Assembly (NCBI RefSeq): GCF_000414115.1
Contig: NZ_AOPZ01000066.1
Location: 1-48,336 of the forward strand
From: Streptomyces aurantiacus JA 4570
Lineage (GTDB): Bacteria > Actinomycetota > Actinomycetes > Streptomycetales > Streptomycetaceae
DNA length: 48,336 bases
Reading direction: 5' to 3'
The translations under genes and the position numbers were made by a program. Below, piece by piece: positions 33,130 to 40,940 of the stretch. Under the pieces are notes generated by a model. That model was given only the letters and a program-made list of their open reading frames with translations. It did no database searches and was not told the origin of the DNA. Every line of letters begins with the position of its first letter. The first letter of the stretch is position 1.

Positions 33130-34632
33130 ATGCCCGCTTCCGCTGCCGCGTCCTTGCTGCACACCCTCGTGACCGCGGCCGCGTACCACCGGCCGGATGC
33201 CATCGCCGTGTGCGACGGCCGCGGAACGTGGTCGTACGCAGAATTGGACCAGCACAGTCGTACCTACGCGGACAGCTTGGCACGCTCAGGGGTGGGCGCC
33301 GGGGACCGCGTACTGATTCGTGCCGTTGCGGAGCGCTGGGTACTCGCCGCGATCTATGCCTGCTCGCGGCTGGGAGCCATCGCCGTACCTCTCAGCCCCG
33401 ACCTGCGGCCCGCCCAGGAGCAGCAGATAGTTGCCGACGCCGAGCCGTCCCTGGTCCTCACCTCCGCACCCGAGACCGGCCCGCCTCTCGGGGACCGGCC
33501 GAAACCCGACGGCCCTCCCGCTCGCGCGGACGCCGACGTCCTCTTCCTCTACACGTCGGGGAGCACGGCGCAGCCGAAGGCCGTGAGGTGCCCACATGCT
33601 CAAGTGCTGTTCGCCACCGGAGCGATCGCCGCGCGGCTGGGGTACCGCTCGGACGACGTCATCCTCTGCCGTCTGCCGCTGTCCTTCGACTACGGCCTCT
33701 ACCAGGCATTCATGGCTGCGTCTGTGGGGGCCACGGTGCTGCTTCGAGGGCCGGGTCGGGACAGCGGAATGCTGGCCGCCATCCGCCGTCACGCGGTCAC
33801 CGTCGTCCCCGTCGTGCCGTCACTCGCACACATGCTGATCCGGCTCGGCCGCCACGCCACCGCGCCCGGCGTACGTTTGGTGACCAACACCGGTCAGGCT
33901 CTGTCCGCGGCACAAATCGACGGTATCCGCCGTGTGTTCCCGCATACCACCGTGCGCCTCATGTACGGGATCACCGAGTGCAAGCGCGTCACCATCGCCG
34001 ACCCGGACAGCGATCTGACACACCCCGGCTCCGTCGGCAGACCGCTACCCGGCACCACGGTACGGATCGTGGACGCCCAGGGAGCGTCTCTGCCCGTCGG
34101 CGCGGAAGGGCAGATAGTCGTCTCCGGGGCGCATTTGATGGTCGGCTACTGGAAGGACGACGCGCTCACCCGGCAGATCTACCGTACAGACGCCGTCACA
34201 GGAGAACGCACCCTGTACACGGGCGACTACGGCCACCTCGATGACGCGGGCCGACTGTACTTTCACGGCCGCTACGACGACTTGTTCAAACAGGGGGACG
34301 TACGAACGAGCGCCGCGGAGATCGAAGCCGCGGTGCTCGCCGACCCGCAAGTCGCCGACGCGGCTCTCGTGCCGCCCAGTGGTGACCGTCCCGCAGTCCT
34401 CTTCACCGTCACCGCGCTGCGTTCCGATGAGGTCTTACGGCGTCTGCGTGAGCGCCTGGAGCCGTTGAAAGTCCCGAAGATCTGCCGTGTGGTCGCGGAA
34501 CTCCCCATTGGTAGCACCGGCAAGACGAACCGAGCGGCGCTACGAGCACGCGCGAATCAAGAAGCCGCTCAACACGTTGGGGCCTCCTCCGCCCCCGGAC
34601 TCCGTCTCCCACCACCCGCCGATCGGAGCTGA
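33130..34632 (+). CDS. Stand-alone adenylation enzyme (AMP-binding/ligase)
   Basis: A 500-residue adenylate-forming enzyme that would activate an amino or carboxylic acid and load it on a carrier protein. Core motifs are present: LFLYTSGSTAQPKAV (A3), VRLMYGITECKR (A5), YTGDYGHLDDAGRLYFHGRYDD (A7-A8, named here only as a region) and the catalytic Lys in PIGSTGKTNRAAL (A10). AAGGTGAG precedes ATG 33130; the frame upstream lacks family sequence. Codon 436 (34435-34437) is a rare TTA. A free carrier is at 40632 and two carrier-containing proteins lack an adenylation core, so this enzyme probably serves some of them. The substrate is unknown. Confidence 0.88.
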   Translation: MPASAAASLLHTLVTAAAYHRPDAIAVCDGRGTWSYAELDQHSRTYADSLARSGVGAGDRVLIRAVAERWVLAAIYACSRLGAIAVPLSPDLRPAQEQQIVADAEPSLVLTSAPETGPPLGDRPKPDGPPARADADVLFLYTSGSTAQPKAVRCPHAQVLFATGAIAARLGYRSDDVILCRLPLSFDYGLYQAFMAASVGATVLLRGPGRDSGMLAAIRRHAVTVVPVVPSLAHMLIRLGRHATAPGVRLVTNTGQALSAAQIDGIRRVFPHTTVRLMYGITECKRVTIADPDSDLTHPGSVGRPLPGTTVRIVDAQGASLPVGAEGQIVVSGAHLMVGYWKDDALTRQIYRTDAVTGERTLYTGDYGHLDDAGRLYFHGRYDDLFKQGDVRTSAAEIEAAVLADPQVADAALVPPSGDRPAVLFTVTALRSDEVLRRLRERLEPLKVPKICRVVAELPIGSTGKTNRAALRARANQEAAQHVGASSAPGLRLPPPADRS

Positions 34633-34633
34633 C

Positions 34634-35797
34634 ATGACGAAGGCCGAAGCCCTGGCGGCCGAGGTGGTACCCGTGCTCGCCCAGCACGCGGGCAAGGCTG
34701 ACGCCGACGCTGCCTTCCCGCACGCGAGTGTGCTCGCCCTGCGCGAAGCGGGCCTCTTCGGGCTGCTGGTGCCCGCGGCGCACGGGGGCATGGACGGCGA
34801 CCTCGCGGACCTCGTCCAGGTGGCCACCGTTCTCGCAGGAGGCTGCCTCTCGACCGCAATGATCTGGGCCATGCACTGTCAGCAGGTCGACGCCGTCGTC
34901 CGGCATGCCGACGACCGTCTGCGCGCCGAGTTGCTCCCTCGCATCGCGCAGGAGGGCTACTATCTCGCGTCCGTCACCACCGAACCCGCCAAGGGGGGGC
35001 ATCTGCTCCGGGCATCGGCGGCGCTCCTGGCCGAGGAGCAGGACCTGGTAGTCCGGCGCAGTGCACCGGTCGTGACAGGGGGCGAGTACGCAGACGGGTT
35101 CCTGGTCACCATGCGTGCCGGACCTGACGCACCACCGAGCCAGGTCAGTCTGGTGCACCTCGATCGGACGCAAGTCGACGCTCAGGTGGTGCGCGGCTGG
35201 GATGCGATGGGCATGCGTGCCACTCGCAGCGTAGGGATGGAGTTGTCGGGCGTCGCCGCCGGACATCAGGTGATAGGCCCGCCCGGTGGATTCCGGCAGG
35301 TCGCCGTGGACAGCATGATTCCGGCAGGACACCTGGCCTGGTCATCCTGCTGGATCGGAGCCGCGCGCAGGGCCTTGGACGAACTGGTCGCACTGCTCCG
35401 CTCGAAACGCCGGCCGGGTGGCATCTCGGTGAACAGCGACCTGGTCCGGCATCGGCTCGCTCGGGTGCGCATAGATCTTGAGGTGTCCGGGACGTACTTG
35501 CTGCGCGTTCGGGACGAGGTACTGCGACGGCGCCGCACTGGCACTCCGCTGGAGGATCGCGGGTTTCAGACTCGCCTCAACACCTTGAAGGTCGTCAGCT
35601 CCGAGCTGACGTTCTCGGCAGTCGACCGGCTCGTACAGCTGGCGGGGGCGATGACGGGCTACCTGCGGGACGCTCCTGTCCCCTTGGAGCGATTCTTTCG
35701 GGACCTGCGCTCAGCGAGCCTCAATTACTCCAACGACCGTCTGCTCGATGTCATCGGAGCCCACACCTTGCTCGACGGCGCCGGATCTCTGGACTGA
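34634..35797 (+). CDS. Acyl-CoA-dehydrogenase-family flavoprotein
   Basis: A 387-residue flavoenzyme of the acyl-CoA dehydrogenase fold. It shows the N-terminal helical FPHASVLALREAGLFGLLVPAAHGG, the FAD/substrate strand YYLASVTTEPAKGG, the GWDAMGMRATRS segment and a C-terminal helical bundle with LVQLAGAMTGYL. It starts one base after the adenylation gene stop. An adenylation enzyme, such a dehydrogenase and a free carrier protein are also the toolkit for prolyl-carrier to pyrrolyl-carrier oxidation (PltF/PltE/PltL), so alpha,beta-oxidation of a carrier-bound acyl or aminoacyl unit is likely. The substrate is open. Confidence 0.82.
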   Translation: MTKAEALAAEVVPVLAQHAGKADADAAFPHASVLALREAGLFGLLVPAAHGGMDGDLADLVQVATVLAGGCLSTAMIWAMHCQQVDAVVRHADDRLRAELLPRIAQEGYYLASVTTEPAKGGHLLRASAALLAEEQDLVVRRSAPVVTGGEYADGFLVTMRAGPDAPPSQVSLVHLDRTQVDAQVVRGWDAMGMRATRSVGMELSGVAAGHQVIGPPGGFRQVAVDSMIPAGHLAWSSCWIGAARRALDELVALLRSKRRPGGISVNSDLVRHRLARVRIDLEVSGTYLLRVRDEVLRRRRTGTPLEDRGFQTRLNTLKVVSSELTFSAVDRLVQLAGAMTGYLRDAPVPLERFFRDLRSASLNYSNDRLLDVIGAHTLLDGAGSLD

Positions 35798-35836
35798 CCG
35801 CCGTGCCCCCCGTCACCCACCTTGTACGGAGGCAAG

Positions 35837-36604
35837 ATGACCGACCGGCTCGCAACCGGTGTCTCGTTCGACCGAATCAATCGCCAGGCGGTACTGGACG
35901 AACTGCCTGCAACCCTCCCACGTGACGAGATCCTCGCGATCAACAGCACGAAGTCGGATGTACACACCCATCGCAGCTACACGTACAACGGCTGGACGTT
36001 CGATGTACCGCCCGGCGTCTTCGCACCGGGTGACACCAGCCGCATCATCCACGATCGATTGCTGGACGGGACCATCCCTCTCGCCGGTAGACGGTACGCA
36101 GTCGTCGGTGCCGGGCTCGGTGTCGAAGCCGTGATCGCCGGCCTCAAAGGTGCCGGTGAAGTCATCGCCTCCGATGTCCACAGCGCTAGTGTCGCCACCG
36201 CGACGGCCCATTATCGGCGCCTGGTGGGCGACCGCCCGGGCACCCTCTTCCGTCCGCTCGTGTCCGACCTCTTCGAGGGCTTCCCCCACCCCGTGAGGTT
36301 CGACGTCGTCACCTTCAATCCTCCGGCGGTGAGCACGAAGACGAGCGACGACCCAGCGGTCATACGCAATGTGTGCACAGGCGCCGGCATCGTCACGCGC
36401 TTCTTCGACCAGCTAGCCGAACGCGATCTCCTCGCGCCCGACGGCGAGGTCCATCTCGTCGTGTCCAACACGTCTGAGATCCGGGCCATCGTCGCCCACG
36501 CCATCGGGCTGGGGTTCCACCCCACCATCACGCATCGCCAGACGTGGGAAGGCGACAACTGCCAGGCATTCCTCTTCCGGCTGTGCCGTAGCGACACCCG
36601 CTGA
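35837..36604 (+). CDS. Class I methyltransferase with an NPPA motif (PrmC/N-methyltransferase-like)
   Basis: A 255-residue methyltransferase-fold protein. It has AVVGAGLGVEAVIAGL and VIASDVHSASVATATAHY for SAM binding, then FDVVTFNPPAVSTKT, where NPPA takes the place of the NPPY motif of N-methyltransferases such as PrmC. GGAGG lies 5 bases before ATG 35837. The N-terminal ~70 residues (YTYNGWTFDVPPGVFAPGD) resemble the substrate-presenting region of this superfamily. It is co-encoded with a cysteine-synthase-like enzyme and a DUF364 protein, so it could N-methylate a small amine or amino acid. The target is not known. Confidence 0.75.
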   Translation: MTDRLATGVSFDRINRQAVLDELPATLPRDEILAINSTKSDVHTHRSYTYNGWTFDVPPGVFAPGDTSRIIHDRLLDGTIPLAGRRYAVVGAGLGVEAVIAGLKGAGEVIASDVHSASVATATAHYRRLVGDRPGTLFRPLVSDLFEGFPHPVRFDVVTFNPPAVSTKTSDDPAVIRNVCTGAGIVTRFFDQLAERDLLAPDGEVHLVVSNTSEIRAIVAHAIGLGFHPTITHRQTWEGDNCQAFLFRLCRSDTR

Positions 36605-36619
36605 CCGGGAGGAGGACGG

Positions 36620-37678
36620 ATGCATCAGCACATAGTCGAAGCACTCAAGGAACCGGACGTGGTAGCCGTTCCTCCAGGAGCCCTGTGCCTGCGCTTCGAG
36701 TCCATGAAGCTCTATTCGGCCCTCCGGGCTGTGCGTCACCTCCTGGAGCGGGGCGAGGTGGCACCGGGCGACACCCTCATCGACAGTTCCAGCGGCATGT
36801 ACGCACAAGCGCTGGCACTGGCCTGCCACCGTTACGGCCTCAACTGCCACATCGTCGGCTCGACCACAGTGGACCATGCTCTTCGCATACAGCTCGAAAT
36901 CCTTGGCGCCACACTCGAACAGGTCCGCTCCTCGAACGATCTACGCCTCGACCAGAACCTCCGGGTGGAGCGGATCTCCCAGCTTCTGCAGGAGAATCCG
37001 AGCTACCACTGGATGCAGCAGTACCACGACTCGATCCACTACCTCGGCTACAGCGACATCGCTGATCTCATCAACAAGGAGGTACCCGACGGTCCCTTGA
37101 CGTTGGTCGGCGCGGTGGGCACCGGCGCCTCGACGGGGGCCATAGCCACGTATCTCCGTGAGAGCGGGCGCGCGCTGAGGCTCGTAGGGGTACAGCCCTT
37201 CGGCAGCGTCACATTCGGCGCCGAACACGTCGCGGATCCGGACATGATCATTGCCGGAATTGGTAGTTCCATACCGTTCCGCAACGTCCGGCACGACCTG
37301 TACGACCGCATCCATTGGCTCAACTTTGACTATGCCATGTCGGGGGCTGTACACCTCCTGCGGGCCAGCGGAATCTTCGCCGGTCTCTCCTCGGGCGCGG
37401 CCTATGTGGCCACACTCTCCGAACTCGAACGCGACAGCTCGCGAACGTACGTCTTCCTAGCCGCCGACACCGGGCACCGCTACGTCGAAAGTGCTTACGC
37501 GCGACACGCCCATGCCGTGAACCTCGAGTCCATGCGCGCGCACGAAGTCGACACACAAGCGGGATTGGAGCCTCCGTGGTCGTCGATGGACTGGCCGCCG
37601 CCCGCCCACGCAAGTCAGTCCACAGAAGCTTGGTCGCTTCCCCTGTCCGGCGCGTTCCAGCACAGTTCCCATCCGTAG
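36620..37678 (+). CDS. PLP-dependent cysteine-synthase-family enzyme (SbnA-like)
   Basis: A 352-residue fold-II PLP enzyme. The PLP lysine is in FESMKLYSALRAV, followed by the substrate loop LIDSSSGMYAQALAL, the phosphate loop VGAVGTGASTGAIATY and SGIFAGLSSGAAY. Relatives do beta-replacement on serine derivatives; SbnA-type members make a 2,3-diaminopropionate precursor. A strong GGAGGAGG site precedes the ATG. The last ~40 residues (WPPPAHASQSTEAW and onward) are low-complexity and unlike the family. It may supply an unusual amino acid for the adenylation enzyme or the ATP-grasp ligase; this is inference. Confidence 0.82.
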   Translation: MHQHIVEALKEPDVVAVPPGALCLRFESMKLYSALRAVRHLLERGEVAPGDTLIDSSSGMYAQALALACHRYGLNCHIVGSTTVDHALRIQLEILGATLEQVRSSNDLRLDQNLRVERISQLLQENPSYHWMQQYHDSIHYLGYSDIADLINKEVPDGPLTLVGAVGTGASTGAIATYLRESGRALRLVGVQPFGSVTFGAEHVADPDMIIAGIGSSIPFRNVRHDLYDRIHWLNFDYAMSGAVHLLRASGIFAGLSSGAAYVATLSELERDSSRTYVFLAADTGHRYVESAYARHAHAVNLESMRAHEVDTQAGLEPPWSSMDWPPPAHASQSTEAWSLPLSGAFQHSSHP

Positions 37679-37693
37679 TAGAGAGGCCCCGGC

Positions 37694-38515
37694 ATGTCCC
37701 ACTCACAGCCGTACTCCTTGGCCGGCCTCCAGCAAAAGGTCCTCGCCGGGCATTACGGGCTCCCGCCCGAGGAGTTCGCCACCACCAGTGCGTTCTGGCT
37801 CCACCACACCACCCGGCTGTCCGGAAGCCAGGTCACTTACCGGAACCACTACCTCCTCCTGAGGTCCGGCGATGCCTTCGGGGCCTGTTCCTTCGAGGCG
37901 GGCGAACTCACACCCGATCTGTGCGCCGACCTCTCGGGGCACTCCCTCGACAGTCTTCTGAGGCACCCGTCAGCAGTTGTTCGTATCGCTGCTCTCGACG
38001 CATATCTCGCCCAGGTCCTGCCCCACCGTGAGGCCGAAGGGGCTACCCCTGTTCGCCTTCCTCACGGCACACCCGAGGTCCGTGCACAAGCCAGGGACAG
38101 GGCCGTCGCGGAACTCCTTGCCGTCCCCGCCGGGGCAAAGGTCGCCCTCATAGGCGTCGTCAACCCTCTGGTCGCCGCCATTCGCGACCGCGGCGGCGTG
38201 CCCCTGCCCTGCGACTTCAACCTGCGCAGCACACAGTGGGGGGAGCCGGTCACGGACGACATGCGTCACGTACTCGCAGAGGCGGATGCCGTGGTCGCCA
38301 CTGGTATGACGCTGGGCAACGGAACCTTCGACCACATTCTTGATCACTGCCGTGGAAAGGAACTGCCGTTGGTCGTCTACGCGCAGTCCGGCAGTTCGGT
38401 TGCCCGTGCCTTCCTGGGCGCAGGGGTCACGGCATTGTCAGCGGAACCCTTCCCGTTCTCGCAGTTCAGCGCGGAGGAGACCGTGCTCTACCGCTATCGG
38501 GCAGACCCGAGGTAG
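37694..38515 (+). CDS. DUF364/DUF4213 Rossmann-like protein (putative heavy-metal chelation family)
   Basis: A 273-residue protein similar to the DUF4213-DUF364 family, described as possible heavy-metal chelation proteins. An enolase-N-like first half is followed by VALIGVVNPLVAAIRDRGG and the characteristic ADAVVATGMTLGNGTFDHIL. No enzyme activity is established for the family. It starts 15 bases after the PLP enzyme and ends the plus-strand operon before a convergent hairpin. Its presence beside amino-acid-forming enzymes may indicate a metal-linked step or product. Confidence 0.75.
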   Translation: MSHSQPYSLAGLQQKVLAGHYGLPPEEFATTSAFWLHHTTRLSGSQVTYRNHYLLLRSGDAFGACSFEAGELTPDLCADLSGHSLDSLLRHPSAVVRIAALDAYLAQVLPHREAEGATPVRLPHGTPEVRAQARDRAVAELLAVPAGAKVALIGVVNPLVAAIRDRGGVPLPCDFNLRSTQWGEPVTDDMRHVLAEADAVVATGMTLGNGTFDHILDHCRGKELPLVVYAQSGSSVARAFLGAGVTALSAEPFPFSQFSAEETVLYRYRADPR

Positions 38516-38615
38516 GGCCGGGCCCGCGCCGCCGTCAGCCCCTGCCCCGCTGCGTCCTCCGGCGTGGCGTGGCACGTGCTGGCAGGTCGTGCACGTTGAT
38601 GCCACACATGTGGTT

Positions 38616-38633
38616 CGCCACGGAAAGGTGGCG
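38616..38633. terminator. Hairpin between convergent genes
   Basis: CGCCAC-GGAAAG-GTGGCG forms a perfect 6-bp stem with a 6-base loop between the DUF364 gene (+) and the second NRPS-like gene (-). It is a likely bidirectional terminator without a U-run. Confidence 0.5.
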
Positions 38634-38670
38634 GGTCGAGAGACAGACCGCAGGATGCCCCGCCCATCCC

Positions 38671-40542
38671 CTATCGCCTCAGTGCCTGGGCGACCTCTCC
38701 GAGGCTTGCGGGCGCCAGGAGGCTTTCATGGTCGAACGGGCGGATGCCCCGGCTTTCCAGCTGCATCTTGATCCACGGCAATTGCTCAGCGCTCCCGCCC
38801 TGGGCTCGGTAGCTGGCGTGAGCATCGCCATGCGGCCTGCCTGTCGCTTCGGCCACCGTTTCGCACAAGAGCCGAGTCGCCCGGTCATCCGTCGAGGCGG
38901 CCTTCTGCCCCGTCCCGGCCCTCCTGACCACATAGGTGTCGGGCAGGACGACCCCATGGGTGCGAATCCTCTGCTGCCCGTGGTTACGCAGCCCTGCTTC
39001 GGTGATGTCCCCCGCCGTGGTCTCCACGGTCACCACCAGTTCCTGGTGTGGCCCGGTGTCGACGACCTCGAGCTCTGCCGTGAGCACGCCGGGCAAGCAC
39101 AGGAACACCGCCCGTGTGGCTTCGAAGTCGATCCAGCGACCGTCCCGCAGCCGCCGGAGCTCGGGCAGTCGGGGCCAGGCGCCGGCTCCCATGTGCTTCC
39201 GCGCCTCCTCAAGGGGCACCTCGCCGTCCACGGCGAAGCGCACCAGCAGCTCCTCGATCGCCTTCAACACATCAACCATGTCGTCGGGCAGGATCAGCTC
39301 TCTTCCGACCCACAGGTCGAGACACGCCTCGGGGCGGAGGAACCGTACCTCGACGGCCACCAACGGCCGGTCGTCGGACACCTCCTCCCACTTCAGCCGG
39401 GACCGGCGACGCAACCCGTCCAGTCGGTGTGCGTCGGGCTCGTCCGATGAGCGGAACGCCCCTCGGCAGTTGAACCACAGGTTGACGCTCTTCCAGGTGC
39501 GCTGGTCCAGGCCGACGTCCGAGTGGGCTTCCAGGAGACGCGCGTAGTCGTAGTCGCAGTGCACCTGGCCGACGAACTGCTGCTTCCATGCCGCCCGCAC
39601 AGCCTGCGAGAACAGCTGATGCGCACGGGAACCAACCTGGGCGTAGACGTTCTGGGTGGTGCAGTCGATCAAGGAGCGGCCCTTGTCCACTGCCCCCTTG
39701 TCCATGTACATCGTCCACGCGACGTTCTGCCCGGCGTAGGTGGACAGGACGACGTCCACCGCGGCGAAGACCACGCTGTACCGGGGCACCTTGAGCCGGC
39801 GCGCCGCGATGTCGGCGGCATGCGTCACAGCGGCCGAATGCATGCGCAACTTCTGCCGGACGACTGGTTCCGGGGCATGGTGTTCTCGGAAGGGAAGCAA
39901 CACGTTCGGCAGCTGCTCGATGACACCGGTGAGATGGCGGATCGCCCGGTCCGCCCGCAACAGCCCCTGGGGGGACTGCTCGTACTCGATGCGGCGCGCC
40001 AGGGACTGTGCCGGGTCCAGCCCCTCCTGTGGGTCGGCGCCTGCTCGCAGGTGGGCGAGCATGTGCTGCAGCTCGTCCTGCAAGACATCCATCGTTCGCG
40101 CGGTGGCGAACATGTGGTGCACGACGAGCGCAACCCATCTGGGTACCGAGGCGACCGTCAGCACGTCTGCACGGACAGTAGGTCCGTGCTCGGCGTCCAA
40201 CGTCTGCCCACCCGCTTCACGCAGGGCGTCGGTGACCTGCTCATCGGCATCACTGTCCAGCTCTCGTACGCGCATCACCATGGAACCGCTCGTGTTGATG
40301 CGTTGGCGTGGCAGCGGGCCTGGCTCGATGGTGCTGCGCAGCGCCTCGTGCCGGTCCACCAGAAGCTGAAGCGCGGTCCTGACGTCGGCAAGGCTCGTTC
40401 TGTCGGGAACCCTGCTGCGCACGAGAAGGTTCCAGCGCCCAGCAGTGCGCGGCTGTTCGGCGTACAGGTGCCAGAAATAGAGTTGAGCTCTGGACAGGGG
40501 AAGAAGGCTATGAGTCGTGTGTGTGCTCGGTGAGTGCGTCAC
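38671..40542 (-). CDS. Second NRPS-like protein: condensation domain, truncated adenylation C-subdomain, carrier domain
   Basis: A 623-residue homologue of the protein at 29588. The condensation domain starts LPLSRAQLYFWHLYAE and shares DRHEALRSTI; its active-site region is VVHHMFATARTMD, keeping both His but with Thr in place of the Asp of HHxxxDG. A segment from about residue 455 (DGRWIDFEATRAVFLCLPGV ... VLPDTYVVRRAG) resembles an adenylation C-subdomain. A carrier domain follows with Ser584 in SYRAQGGSAEQLPW. GAGAGGGAC precedes GTG 40542, which fits the family N-terminus; upstream ATGs in frame do not. It could receive an aminoacyl unit in trans. The Asp change may mean altered or non-condensing activity. 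Confidence 0.75.
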   Translation of the reverse strand: MTHSPSTHTTHSLLPLSRAQLYFWHLYAEQPRTAGRWNLLVRSRVPDRTSLADVRTALQLLVDRHEALRSTIEPGPLPRQRINTSGSMVMRVRELDSDADEQVTDALREAGGQTLDAEHGPTVRADVLTVASVPRWVALVVHHMFATARTMDVLQDELQHMLAHLRAGADPQEGLDPAQSLARRIEYEQSPQGLLRADRAIRHLTGVIEQLPNVLLPFREHHAPEPVVRQKLRMHSAAVTHAADIAARRLKVPRYSVVFAAVDVVLSTYAGQNVAWTMYMDKGAVDKGRSLIDCTTQNVYAQVGSRAHQLFSQAVRAAWKQQFVGQVHCDYDYARLLEAHSDVGLDQRTWKSVNLWFNCRGAFRSSDEPDAHRLDGLRRRSRLKWEEVSDDRPLVAVEVRFLRPEACLDLWVGRELILPDDMVDVLKAIEELLVRFAVDGEVPLEEARKHMGAGAWPRLPELRRLRDGRWIDFEATRAVFLCLPGVLTAELEVVDTGPHQELVVTVETTAGDITEAGLRNHGQQRIRTHGVVLPDTYVVRRAGTGQKAASTDDRATRLLCETVAEATGRPHGDAHASYRAQGGSAEQLPWIKMQLESRGIRPFDHESLLAPASLGEVAQALRR

Positions 40543-40631
40543 CTTTGTCCCTCTCCCACATCCGCACCAGCGGGCTCGACTGTGAAGGACGTGAATCGAC
40601 TCGTTCACGGTCAGCAGTGCTCGGGAAAGCT

Positions 40632-40886
40632 TCAGTCGGAGCTGCGAAGTCCTGAGAAGACCTTCCACAGACTGGCAGGAGTGCCGAACATGCTGCTTTC
40701 CAGGAACTCGTCCGGCACGGCGACCTCATATCGATCCTCGAGTGCCAGCAACAGCTCAACCGTCCCGATGGAGTTCAGGCCGGCCAGCACCAGATCCGTG
40801 TCCGGAGACAAGACGTCTTCGGGGTTCATGTCGGGGAGGAATGTCCGGAGTGTTTCCTCGAATTCGGCGTCCCACGTCTCTTCCAC
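40632..40886 (-). CDS. Free acyl/peptidyl carrier protein
   Basis: An 84-residue acidic carrier protein with the phosphopantetheine Ser39 in LVLAGLNSIGTVELLLALED, the usual helix II motif. GGGAGGAATCA lies just before the GTG start. It sits between the second NRPS-like gene and the ATP-grasp gene on the minus strand, all co-directional. Likely partners are the adenylation enzyme, the dehydrogenase-like flavoprotein and perhaps the LysA-fold decarboxylase, acting on a tethered amino acid. Confidence 0.88.
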   Translation of the reverse strand: MEETWDAEFEETLRTFLPDMNPEDVLSPDTDLVLAGLNSIGTVELLLALEDRYEVAVPDEFLESSMFGTPASLWKVFSGLRSSD

Positions 40887-40940
40887 TGATTCCTCCCACA
40901 GCGCGTCCCTATCACGCTTCCTGTACCCCTGTACTCGCGG

